Shown piece after piece: positions 18,045 through 25,333 of a DNA stretch of 32,373 nt. The DNA lies in assembly GCA_900642245.1 (NCBI GenBank), contig CAAAJI010000549.1, positions 1 through 32,373 on the forward strand, in the 5' to 3' direction. Position 1 is the stretch's first letter; each line of letters starts with the position of its first letter. Source of the stretch: Fragilaria radians (Eukaryota; Bacillariophyta; Fragilariophyceae; Fragilariales; Fragilariaceae). A model generated the notes under the pieces. It was not told where the DNA came from. It saw only the letters and a list, made by a program, of their open reading frames with translations, and searched no databases. The position numbers were made by a program, and so were the translations under genes.

Positions 18045-18668
18045 ATGGCGTATTTTCGCGTTCTAGCACTGACTCATCTGCTGGCGGCCGGCGCCGGTTT
18101 TGCCATCGCACCGCGTGAACTGTTGGAGACAACGTTAAAGCACAATGGCTTCTTCGAAACCGACACCAAACGGGTACTGGCCGCAGCGGTGATCGGCTTG
18201 CGTGCCGAGAACAAACTGCTCGTCTACTCCTACAAAGGATTTGCGGCGGTGTCGGTCGAGCGGGACGGCTTTCTGTTTTTGAATGGCCGGCAGGCTTTAA
18301 TCGTTCCGGCCGGGGTCACCTATAGCGTCGATCTGTCGAAGCTCACGGCGGTTTTCGATAAAGCTACGCAGGTCGTGACCGTCTCGCTCCCGCCCCTAGT
18401 GATGGGTGACATTGCCTTCGAGCCCGAAGGCGCGCGGACAACCAATGGCGGCCTGCTCACGTTCGATCAGGAGCAGGTCGAGGAGTTGACCAAGTTGAAC
18501 TACGGGACAGCGCGAAAAGCCTTCGTCAAACAGGCGCAAAATCGAACGGTAATCCGGGCGGCTGAACAGCAGGCGAGGACGAACGTGAAAGGCGCACTGG
18601 AACTACCCCTGCGGATCGTCGGCAAGCCCGACATACGGGTAGTGGTACGATTTAGGCCGAGTGGATGA
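18045..18668 (+). CDS. DUF4230-type protein with N-terminal signal or anchor
   Basis: A 207-residue protein. The first ~24 residues (MAYFRVLALTHLLAAGAGFA) form a signal or membrane anchor, so the body is probably periplasmic. The rest, LLVYSYKGFAAVSVERDGFL, then a beta-rich stretch with VTVSLPPLVMGDIAFEPEGA, a charged helix and a conserved C-terminal beta segment (IVGKPDIRVVVRF), fits the DUF4230 pattern. Function of the family is unknown to me. GGAAGG precedes the ATG at 18045 and starts 26 bp after copy B, so it is likely the third gene of that operon. Confidence 0.65.
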   Translation: MAYFRVLALTHLLAAGAGFAIAPRELLETTLKHNGFFETDTKRVLAAAVIGLRAENKLLVYSYKGFAAVSVERDGFLFLNGRQALIVPAGVTYSVDLSKLTAVFDKATQVVTVSLPPLVMGDIAFEPEGARTTNGGLLTFDQEQVEELTKLNYGTARKAFVKQAQNRTVIRAAEQQARTNVKGALELPLRIVGKPDIRVVVRFRPSG

Positions 18669-19031
18669 ACACTGGCCGCGTTTAGTTCGGGAGCAGACGG
18701 GGACGACCGGCAGGGCAAGTGTAACCGTCCGGTCGCGCTGGCGCTCCTGGGATGGCGCTCGGGGCGGCCCGATAAGGATGGACGGCGGCGTTCAAATTGA
18801 CATTTCGAAGGTAGCTACTAACTGAGGCGGTACCGGATGCGATGTCTCATCGCTGCCAAGTGGACCGGGTTCCCAACAGCCTTTCCATCGACTTTCTTGC
18901 GGACTTACGTGTCCTGCAAGGCTGGCATGTCGATCCCCGTTTGCTCGCTCCGTCGGGCGGGGAGAGGCAGGCTGGATACCTACTTCGAGCAAGCGCCATT
19001 GAGATGCGGAGCTTTCGAAGAAGGCAGAGAA
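18669..19031. other. Intergenic stretch without a supported gene
   Basis: 363 bases between the DUF4230 gene and a possible small reading frame. Several overlapping open frames exist on both strands (for instance a long minus-strand one over 18792-19442), but none shows family motifs, a good ribosome site or a normal amino-acid pattern. No tRNA or clear hairpin seen here. It may hold the promoter for the vapE operon or a decayed gene. Confidence 0.5.
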
Positions 19032-19193
19032 ATGAGTAGAAACAGTAAGTCGAATGGTCGAGCTCGGGATCACTTTGTGTTCAATGGCGCCGGCCGTCAA
19101 TTCGCGGAAATGCACCTCCCTCAGGAAACCTTGAGCGAAATTGACGACGCAAAGCGTCAAATAGCGGAGGCAGTTGGTGTGGATGCGGATTAG
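19032..19193 (+). CDS. Possible small protein upstream of vapE
   Basis: A 53-codon frame beginning ATG at 19032 after AAGGCAGAGA, reading MSRNSKSNGRARDHFVFNGA and ending in a helical, charged segment (SEIDDAKRQIAEAVGVDAD). Composition is plausible for a small soluble protein, and small regulators are common before vapE-type genes, but I recognise no family. Listed as tentative. Confidence 0.3.
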   Translation: MSRNSKSNGRARDHFVFNGAGRQFAEMHLPQETLSEIDDAKRQIAEAVGVDAD

Positions 19194-19308
19194 CACATTA
19201 GGATCGAGATCGAGATGTTGTTCCTCGTAACAGTCTAGGTTCTGCGCTCGAAGCAGGCACCACCCTTGCGCCTCCAGAAGCGCACGTCGTCTTAAAACTT
19301 GCCTTAGG

Positions 19309-19330
19309 GCCCGGGTCTTTTCTTCCGGGC
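19309..19330 (+). other. GC-rich hairpin upstream of vapE
   Basis: GCCCGG (19309-19314) pairs with CCGGGC (19325-19330) around a T-rich ten-base loop. It lies about 100 bp before the vapE start. It could be a terminator of upstream transcription or a leader structure; no T-tract follows. Confidence 0.35.
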
Positions 19331-19432
19331 AACCACCGCCGCGGGCACGGCCAGCCTGCCCAAACATATCGCCCGAATCCAGATACTTAGCTTCCCGTTT
19401 TTTTAGCCTCTTCAAGAACGGGAAGAAAAACA

Positions 19433-20761
19433 ATGAGTTCACATGAAGCTAGCGAGCCCAACGGTGGGGGGAGGGGCGGCGAAAACGGCCCCAACTCCGA
19501 CCGGCGCAATTGGAAAGAGCTGGAGCCCCTTGATCCGCAATCTTTCCCCCACCCCCCACCCAAAGGCCGAGGCCTGCCGGGAACGCTAGCCAATTACGAA
19601 TTTCTTTTGGCCAAGTACAACGTCACTGTTTGCTATGACGTTATCCGCAAGCGGCTGCACATCGGCTCGGACTGGATAGAGGAAGGCTTGGTCGACAATG
19701 CGGCTAACGCTGCACTCGCCCACGTCATTAGCCTTGCGGCGCTCAATGGTCTGCCACGGGGAGACTTGGAGACCTACCTTGAAGCCATTGGGAACAGTCG
19801 TCCCCGGAACGCGATTAAGGACTGGATACTCGGCACGCCCTGGGACGGCGTCGATCGGTTGCCGGCAATCTACGCTACCTTGGAGACTGCGGAGCATTTC
19901 TCGAAGTACCTGCAACCAATCCTGATCCATAAGTGGCTGTTGAGTGCAACCGCGGCCGCGCTCAGACCAGACTTTCGATCCCGTGGCGTTCTCACGTTAC
20001 AAGGCGCGCAAGGGATCGGAAAGACCAGCTGGTTCCGGTCGCTTGTTCCCCTACCCGAACTCCAGAGCTGGGCGGTGCGCATTGATCACCACATGGATGC
20101 GCACAACAAGGACAGCATACTCGGCGGAATCACGTGTTGGATTTGCGAGATCGGGGAGTTGGACAGCGCAATGAAGAAAGATGTCGCCCGGATCAAAGGA
20201 GTGCTTACCCGTGAGTCTGACAAGGTCCGTCGCCCGTACGGGAAGGGTGAGTCGGAGATGCCCCGTCGAACGGTCTTCGGGGCCTCGGTCAATCACGCTC
20301 AGTTTTTGTCCGATGACACGGGCAACTCTCGGTTTTGGGTTCTACCCCTAACTCGGGTCGATCACGAGCACGGTCTCGACATGCAACAGCTGTTTGCTCA
20401 GCTGGCCGTTGAATTAGAAAATGGAGCCGAGTGGTGGCTCGATGAGAACGAAGAAGCGTTACTTTACACTGAAAACCGATCTCATCGAACGGTCAGTGCG
20501 GTGGCCGAACTGGTGCTTGATTCGCTGGACCTCGAACCAGGCGATGCCCCCCGATTAACGGCGCTTACCCCGCGCCAGTTGCTCTTGGTTCTAGGCATGC
20601 TCAATCCAACCAACACACAGTGCAAGGAGTGTGGTGCTGTGCTTCGGGAATACGTCGGGAACCCAAAACGCATTCAAGGTCGGGACCGTTGGCGTGTGCC
20701 GCTAAAAATGCAGTTCAACGGAGCGGCGAAAGAGCACACCAAAGACATCGACGACGACTAA
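19433..20761 (+). CDS. VapE-type superfamily 3 helicase/primase-associated ATPase
   Basis: A 442-residue protein of the virulence-associated E family, DNA-replication ATPases typical of phages and phage satellites. After a low-complexity Gly/Asn/Pro-rich N terminus (1-50) come YNVTVCYDVIRKRLHI, the VapE core WILGTPWDGVDRLP (131-144), Walker A GAQGIGKT (191-198), the acidic segment WICEIGELD (~236-244), RRPYGKGESEMPRRTVFGAS (267-284) and DDTGNSRFWVLPL (294-306). The C-terminal ~90 residues carry a CKEC pair and a region that could bind DNA. All ATPase motifs are intact. AACGGGAAG precedes the ATG. It is followed by a palindrome and then the integrase, a replication-plus-integration module. Confidence 0.85.
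   Translation: MSSHEASEPNGGGRGGENGPNSDRRNWKELEPLDPQSFPHPPPKGRGLPGTLANYEFLLAKYNVTVCYDVIRKRLHIGSDWIEEGLVDNAANAALAHVISLAALNGLPRGDLETYLEAIGNSRPRNAIKDWILGTPWDGVDRLPAIYATLETAEHFSKYLQPILIHKWLLSATAAALRPDFRSRGVLTLQGAQGIGKTSWFRSLVPLPELQSWAVRIDHHMDAHNKDSILGGITCWICEIGELDSAMKKDVARIKGVLTRESDKVRRPYGKGESEMPRRTVFGASVNHAQFLSDDTGNSRFWVLPLTRVDHEHGLDMQQLFAQLAVELENGAEWWLDENEEALLYTENRSHRTVSAVAELVLDSLDLEPGDAPRLTALTPRQLLLVLGMLNPTNTQCKECGAVLREYVGNPKRIQGRDRWRVPLKMQFNGAAKEHTKDIDDD
19463..19561 (+). repeat. G-rich imperfect palindrome inside the 5' end of vapE
   Basis: GGTGGGGGGAGGGG at 19463-19476 faces a C-rich arm at 19546-19561 (CCCCCACCCCCCACCC), giving an imperfect inverted repeat spanning about 100 bp. The identical 14-mer recurs just after vapE at 20769-20782, again with a C-rich partner. 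The arm could also form a G-quadruplex. Confidence 0.6.
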
Positions 20762-20767
20762 CGAACT

Positions 20768-20874
20768 AGGTGGGGGGAGGGGTAGCAGGCATTCATCTTT
20801 CGAGATTGGGCAGTTAACCTGAGCTCAAGGGTTTCCGGCAAAGGCCCGGTTTCCGCTGCCCCCTCCCTCCACCT
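20768..20874 (+). repeat. G-rich imperfect palindrome between vapE and int
   Basis: The arm at 20768-20788 (AGGTGGGGGGAGGGG then TAGCAG) pairs with CTGCCCCCTCCCTCCACCT at 20856-20874 with a few mismatches, around a 67-base loop. It shares an identical 14-mer with the palindrome at the start of vapE. It could be a replication origin-like structure, a terminator or a recombination site. The remaining bases to the integrase start (20875-21028) show nothing else I can name. Confidence 0.6.
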
Positions 20875-21028
20875 GCGCCTAACTGCAAGAAGCAAAACGT
20901 CTTCGTCCGTCGAAGCGTTCAATCAGTGCCCTCCTGCAAGCACCAACCATCAAATCTCACCATCAGGAAATCGAAGCCGCGGCCCGCATGGGCTGGCGGC
21001 AACCATCATCCATAACTGCAAGGAATCT

Positions 21029-22195
21029 ATGATGCCCAAAGCAACACTAACTGCGGCATTTTGCCGTGATGCCATCTGCCTGCCTGGCAAGCGCAAGACA
21101 GATTACTGGGATACCCACACGGTAGGATTTCTCATTTCTATCCGACGGAGTGGTGGGAGGACCTATGCACTCAGATTTATTCAGAATGGCAAACAGCGCG
21201 AATACAAGATCGGTGGGTACGCTGACATTAGCTTCGACCAAGCCCGCAAGGCTGCTCGCCGGCTAAGGTCAGAAGTCGTGCTTGGCGGCGATCCATCGGC
21301 CGACAAGGAAGAGAAAAAGGCCGTTCCGACCTATGCGACCTTGTCTGCTCAACACCTCGCCCACGCGAAAACTTACATGCGCTCCTACACCGCGCTTGAG
21401 ACCAACATGCGGCTCCACATTGTGCCCAAATGGGGGAAGCACAAACTCACTGAGATTACCCCACAAGCGATTGCACTCTGGTTGGCTGAACTGCACGCCG
21501 AAGGAATGGCACCTTCGACGATCGAAAAGCTCAGAGTATCGATGGGAAAGAGCTATTCTCTGGCTGCCAGCTGGTCCATTTCAGGGTCCGACAAGAATCC
21601 TGTGCGCGGTGTCAGGGGACCGGCTTTCGACAACCGGGAGACTGGCCGCTTCATCAATGCAGCGGAAATAGGGAGACTACTGAAGGCGGCCGGAGATTCC
21701 CTGAACGTCCAGCTCAGGCCGATTGTCTCGTTGCTGCTGTTGACCGGCGCAAGGGTAGGTGAACTGCTTCATGCCAAGTGGGAAGACGTGGACCTCGACC
21801 GGCGTGCATGGCTGATACCGATGTCGAAGAACGGCAAGTCACGTCACGTGCCGCTGTCGCAGGCTGCAATCGACGTCATCAATGCTTTGCCGAGATTCGG
21901 CAAATGCGAATGGCTGATACCGAACCCAGAAACGAAGAAGCCGTTTGTGTCGATCAAACACGCTTGGCAGAAAGCGCGGAAAGATGCTCGTCTGCCCGGT
22001 CTACGGATACATGACCTCCGACACTCAAGTGCGGGGTTGATGATCAATTCGGGGATTGACCTGTTTACGGTCGGGAAGGTGCTCGGTCATGCCGACTATA
22101 AGAGCACAATGCGCTACTCGAGGCTGGCCAACGACACTCTTCTCGCCGCTGTCGAAGCAGGGGCGGCAAGGATGAAGGGCAACCCCACCCCTTAA
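21029..22195 (+). CDS. Tyrosine site-specific recombinase (integrase)
   Basis: A 388-residue phage-type integrase. The N-terminal ~95 residues are an arm-binding domain (DTHTVGFLISIRRSGGRTYA, YKIGGYADISFDQARKAARR). A SAM-like core-binding domain follows (~100-190), then the catalytic domain with Arg242 (LTGARVGELLHAKW), a Lys in SKNGKSRHVPL (~267-270), His328 and Arg331 in HDLRHSSAG, His354 in LGHADYKST and the nucleophile Tyr363. All catalytic residues are present, so the enzyme looks functional. AAGGA lies just before two adjacent ATGs (21029 and 21032). It probably mobilises the island that begins near tRNA-Thr, though a matching att repeat was not found. Confidence 0.93.
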   Translation: MMPKATLTAAFCRDAICLPGKRKTDYWDTHTVGFLISIRRSGGRTYALRFIQNGKQREYKIGGYADISFDQARKAARRLRSEVVLGGDPSADKEEKKAVPTYATLSAQHLAHAKTYMRSYTALETNMRLHIVPKWGKHKLTEITPQAIALWLAELHAEGMAPSTIEKLRVSMGKSYSLAASWSISGSDKNPVRGVRGPAFDNRETGRFINAAEIGRLLKAAGDSLNVQLRPIVSLLLLTGARVGELLHAKWEDVDLDRRAWLIPMSKNGKSRHVPLSQAAIDVINALPRFGKCEWLIPNPETKKPFVSIKHAWQKARKDARLPGLRIHDLRHSSAGLMINSGIDLFTVGKVLGHADYKSTMRYSRLANDTLLAAVEAGAARMKGNPTP

Positions 22196-22209
22196 TACCA
22201 CCGACTCAA

Positions 22210-22237
22210 GCCTGGGCATCCTGATGGGTGCTCAGGC
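22210..22237 (+). terminator. Stem-loop after the integrase gene
   Basis: GCCTGGGCA (22210-22218) pairs with TGCTCAGGC (22229-22237), nine pairs including one G-T, loop of ten. It lies 14 bp after the integrase stop and before the GIY-YIG gene. The following sequence is not a clean T-tract, so it may be an attenuator or partial terminator. It resembles the hairpin at 22874-22900 in sequence. Confidence 0.5.
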
Positions 22238-22285
22238 CCCACCTTATTTCGGCCGCTAAAGGGCCACCCAACAGAGGAATTCATC

Positions 22286-22831
22286 ATGCTACTGGTACAA
22301 CGACGCAAAGCTACCATCGAAGAAGTTCATTCACACCTTCAGCTCCGGGAGGAGCCCAAGTTCGGCGGCAAGACACTGCAGGAATGGGACGGTAAGTGGG
22401 TGCTGGTGGAGGGTGGTTTCACGGTCCTGCATTCCCATCTCCGACATGATGTCGGCCTGTTTCAGGCCCGACTTAGCGGTGAGATTATGTACATTGGTAA
22501 AGCCGTCGAGAAAGACAACGGCGGGCTCCGCAAACGCCTGTCTGATTTTAGACGCCCAAGCCCGAGCGGACGCGACCACTACGGAGCGCTGCGCATCTAC
22601 GATTATCGCGCAGAGCTCGAACTTTATGTGCTGCTAACGGGCTCCGATCAGAAAGCTGTTGAGTTGGCCGAACTGCTGAAGCCCGCGATGATCGTGCACC
22701 ATTCGCCGCCGTGGAACATGGAGAAAGAGCAGGCAAGGCTGGCAAACAAAGCAAACAGTCGGTTGCAGCTTGAGGCCGGGCGCGGGGGGTCGGTTAAGTT
22801 AAGACCCAAGCTACAGCTCGTTTCAAACTGA
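22286..22831 (+). CDS. GIY-YIG domain protein
   Basis: A 181-residue protein. Residues ~64-144 read as a compact GIY-YIG fold: GEIMYIGKA (65-73) in place of GIY/YIG, then GGLRKRLSDFRRPSPSGRDH with the conserved Arg, a strand with LELYVLLTG, and AVELAELLKPAMIVHHSPPWN, the usual C-terminal acidic residue and PxxN end. An N-terminal ~60-residue region has no match I know. The basic C-terminal tail may bind DNA. GIY-YIG nucleases often ride on mobile elements; it sits directly after the integrase. GAGG before the ATG supports the start. Confidence 0.75.
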   Translation: MLLVQRRKATIEEVHSHLQLREEPKFGGKTLQEWDGKWVLVEGGFTVLHSHLRHDVGLFQARLSGEIMYIGKAVEKDNGGLRKRLSDFRRPSPSGRDHYGALRIYDYRAELELYVLLTGSDQKAVELAELLKPAMIVHHSPPWNMEKEQARLANKANSRLQLEAGRGGSVKLRPKLQLVSN

Positions 22832-22873
22832 GCGAGCAAATGGGCATACACCCCTGACACCACAAACTACCGG

Positions 22874-22908
22874 CCCGGGCTTCCTTATTGGAGGCTCGGG
22901 TCATTTTC
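22874..22908 (+). terminator. Probable terminator after the GIY-YIG gene
   Basis: CCCGGGC (22874-22880) pairs with GCTCGGG (22894-22900), loop of 13, followed by TCATTTTC and a T-rich run at 22917-22926. It closes the rightward int/GIY-YIG transcript and probably lies near the right side of the element. Confidence 0.65.
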
Positions 22909-22950
22909 ACCCGCCTATTTTTTTCATTTCAAACGACCAGATGACCCAAC

Positions 22951-23313
22951 CTACACGCGCTCAGGTTCTCCGATCCGCTTGGCCTGGTAACCTAGTTCCC
23001 GGTCGACCTTTTCGAACGCACTATTTTTCTGCATCGCTTTAAGCTGGAAGCCGTCCGAAATGAGCCTGTTCAAGTAGGATTTGTTCCACATGAATGCGCC
23101 GATGACGCCCGGAACCCATCCCAAAAATCCAACGGAGATCACGGCCGCGATCAGCGCAAGAATCAGGACGATGATCGCCCATTTCCAATCGCCGCGAAAC
23201 ATCGGCGCGAATGGGCCAAACAGAAACATGGTCCATGAGAATCCAACCGGCGAAGTTCGAATTTGACCAGTTCGAGGATTTTCCAAAATAGCGGTATCAA
23301 ATGCCACAACCAC
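22951..23313 (-). CDS. Small membrane protein, DUF2628/HrgC-like
   Basis: About 120 residues: an N-terminal LENPRTGQIRTSPVGFSWTM segment, then a hydrophobic region (MFLFGPFAPMFRGDWKWAII, two or three membrane helices at ~28-75), then WNKSYLNRLISDGFQL and a charged tail. The order 'ENP-TG---APVGFSWT-FFG-FP-LFRGDWKWA----NK-Y---L--GF' is that of small inner-membrane proteins annotated HrgC or DUF2628; their role is not known to me. The start is GTG at 23313 or 23307; the latter has AAGGGGG at a better spacing. Single gene, convergent with the GIY-YIG gene. Confidence 0.65.
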   Translation of the reverse strand: MVVAFDTAILENPRTGQIRTSPVGFSWTMFLFGPFAPMFRGDWKWAIIVLILALIAAVISVGFLGWVPGVIGAFMWNKSYLNRLISDGFQLKAMQKNSAFEKVDRELGYQAKRIGEPERV

Positions 23314-23406
23314 CCCCTTACAAACGCTCTCAATAACGCCCTAGCTTGAAATCATGTTCAGAAGGTGAAGACGGCTTCCACCTTCAAGCGTTGCCTGAGA
23401 GCGGTT

Positions 23407-23610
23407 TTAAGAAAGCTCCGCCCCCGCAGCCAGCTTCGCCGCGTCATTCCGGGCCTTCGCCTCTGCGACGCTTTCCACTGCTTTCGCCATTTCGTCCAAC
23501 CGATCGGCGCTTCGAAGGTGTGATTGCTGGACGTTGGGCAACGCGGCCGCCTCTGCGTCAGTCCGGGCCCGCGCGGCCATTTGACGATATTGTTCTGATA
23601 GTACGCTCAT
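23407..23610 (-). CDS. Small hypothetical protein, helical, Ala-rich
   Basis: A 67-residue protein reading MSVLSEQYRQMAARARTDAE and then more charged Ala-rich helix. I recall short proteins of this form in many sphingomonad genomes. The pattern (E-Y, R-A, a central A-x-A, D-x-x-A) resembles the small protein at 29536-29733, so the two could be distant relatives. No ribosome site is obvious. Function unknown. Confidence 0.55.
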   Translation of the reverse strand: MSVLSEQYRQMAARARTDAEAAALPNVQQSHLRSADRLDEMAKAVESVAEAKARNDAAKLAAGAELS

Positions 23611-23699
23611 GGCGGTAGGTTACATCCGATCACATAATACGTTTTGTCAGAAGCCGATTTGGGTTGGCCGACGCGTCAGTTCAATTGCCGCCCCGTCGC

Positions 23700-23785
23700 G
23701 TAAGGCAGCGGGCCCGCGGCAGCCTCCCAGCAGCCCAACCTGCCACCGGACCCGCGGCGGGCTTTAGCGGGCCCTTGGCGTCCCA
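23700..23785. repeat. Cluster of GC-rich palindromes downstream of the sheath gene
   Basis: GCGGGCCCGC (23708-23717) is a perfect palindrome, and GCGGGCCC recurs at 23767-23774 near an inverted GGGCCCGC-type arm. Folded on the minus strand this could form a stem-loop downstream of the sheath gene, which ends at 23819. No T-tract seen; the role (terminator or repetitive element) is uncertain. Confidence 0.35.
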
Positions 23786-23818
23786 TCGATTGTGCATTTT
23801 GCTAGGCACTGAATTACG

Positions 23819-25249
23819 TCACTCAGCCATTTGATGAATTATTCGCAGAATGACGAACTCTCCCGGCCGCCTCACGGCAAGCCCAATCTCGCAAATAAAG
23901 CGGCCCAGTAGATCATCGTTCGCTGTCATAGTCGAACGGTCACAGCGGACGAAAAAACCTTCTTGTGACTTGCTGCCTGAAAGCGCGCCGGCTTGCCAAA
24001 GTGTGCTCAGGAACGAAGTAATTTCAGTTCTCACGCTTGCCCAAACCTGCTCGCCTTGTGGTTCAAAGACGACCCACTGGGTGCCTTCGTACAGGGACCG
24101 TTCGACCCAGCTCAGGAATCTGCGCACGGCGACGTACTTCAGCTCGGGATCGCTAGAGAGCGTCCGGGCTCCCCAAACCCGAATGCCACGACCCGCAAAT
24201 TGGCAGATTGCATTCACGCCTCGTGGATTTAGGATTTCTTGTTGAGCCGTTGTCATTGAGGCCGCAAGGCCACTGGCGCCGCTTACGAACTCATTGGCAG
24301 CTGACTTCCAGATACCGCGCTCCGTGTCTGTGCGCACGAATATACCCAACACGTGCCCGCTGGGCGGAACTAGTCGAGCCTGACCCGAGGAGCCGGGGAC
24401 CTGCAGCCATGGGACGTAGAAGCCTGCGTACGATGTATCGCACAGCGATCGAGGATCAAGCTGAGCGATGTGAGTAGTATCCATCGGACCGTCGAGTATC
24501 GCAAAGCGAAAGCGCTTCCGTTCGCAGTGGTCGCAGATTCTGGTAATCAGGCCAGGATCGGAGTTTCCCGGTGCCGCGATAAGCGACACCTCGTCATATT
24601 CCGGCAGCTCCAGGGCAGCGAGTCCGGACCGCGCGCCGGTCGAAACCTCCCCCTCATAGTCTGCCGGGACGACCATTCTGCCTTCGCTGCCACCACTCAG
24701 TCTGACCGTCCGCATTTCAGTTGACGGAGTGGTGAAGTTGCCGTCCACAGGCCGAACCACGGAAGATTCCTTGAGCCGACGAGCCCAATGATTCGGTGAC
24801 GTCGAGTTGGCGACCTCCAGGTTCTGGAACGTTTCGGCGATCGTTGCCGTGGCTAGCAGAACCGGGTCATCGAAAGGGTCGACGTCTGGATCGTCAGGAA
24901 GCGTATCGAAGCAGGCAATACTCACACCGAAGCGGCCAGCCTGATCAACCGCTGACAGTCGAACGACTATTCTGTTTCCCCACGCCCCCGGTCCAACAGC
25001 GGCGAGCGGCAGTGCGTTAGATGTCGCTGTCTCCGCGTCCGGCGCAACAATCCGGCAAATGAAGACACGGCGTCCGCCGTTTAGGAAGAACCCGTCGACC
25101 GCATCAGCCAGATATCTTTCACTCGGCAACCGATTGCCGAAATGTTTTTGGTACTCAACAATACTGGTGATCAGCCGGGGCTCCGTCGGCCCCCTTTCGG
25201 TCTCGCCCAACAATGCCGCTGTACTGGTGGGTACCCCGTTGATCATCAC
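23819..25249 (-). CDS. Contractile tail sheath protein, eCIS/phage type, shortened N terminus
   Basis: A 476-residue sheath subunit. It begins MMINGVPTSTAALLGETERG, then RLITSIVEYQKHFG, GFFLNGGRRVFICRIV and AVGPGAWGNRIVVRL, all standard for sheaths of contractile tails. The C-terminal domain has SSDPELKYVAVRRFLSWVER, YEGTQWVVFEPQ and FVRCDRSTMTANDDLLGRFI, ending in RPGEFVILRI, the pattern of extracellular contractile injection system sheaths. The usual N-terminal arm (a PGVYVEE-type strand before GVPTS) is missing: GTG at 25249 and ATG at 25246 directly follow an in-frame stop. That arm interlocks neighbouring subunits. No tube, baseplate or spike genes are in the window. It is divergent from the AAA gene, 84 bp apart. 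Confidence 0.88.
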   Translation of the reverse strand: MMINGVPTSTAALLGETERGPTEPRLITSIVEYQKHFGNRLPSERYLADAVDGFFLNGGRRVFICRIVAPDAETATSNALPLAAVGPGAWGNRIVVRLSAVDQAGRFGVSIACFDTLPDDPDVDPFDDPVLLATATIAETFQNLEVANSTSPNHWARRLKESSVVRPVDGNFTTPSTEMRTVRLSGGSEGRMVVPADYEGEVSTGARSGLAALELPEYDEVSLIAAPGNSDPGLITRICDHCERKRFRFAILDGPMDTTHIAQLDPRSLCDTSYAGFYVPWLQVPGSSGQARLVPPSGHVLGIFVRTDTERGIWKSAANEFVSGASGLAASMTTAQQEILNPRGVNAICQFAGRGIRVWGARTLSSDPELKYVAVRRFLSWVERSLYEGTQWVVFEPQGEQVWASVRTEITSFLSTLWQAGALSGSKSQEGFFVRCDRSTMTANDDLLGRFICEIGLAVRRPGEFVILRIIHQMAE

Positions 25250-25333
25250 TCAAATCCCGTCGGGTGGGAGCGTACCGGAAGCGTCATCGTGCCTCTTATT
25301 GATTCGGCATCGGGTCATCGTATTATCACCCCT
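25250..25333. promoter_or_regulatory. Divergent intergenic region of the sheath and AAA genes
   Basis: The only 84 bases between two divergent genes; promoters for both must lie here or inside the neighbours. No clear -35/-10 pair was identified. On the minus strand it holds a short frame (MTRCRINKRHDDASG...) that ends at the stop just before the sheath start, possibly a relic of the missing sheath N terminus, though no family resemblance is visible. Confidence 0.35.

Noticed and set aside
18792..19442. 216-codon minus-strand frame between DUF4230 and vapE
   Set aside because: No ribosome site, no motif and a Cys/His/Ser/Pro-scattered composition; it also covers the promoter side of vapE. 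Kept as unassigned sequence.
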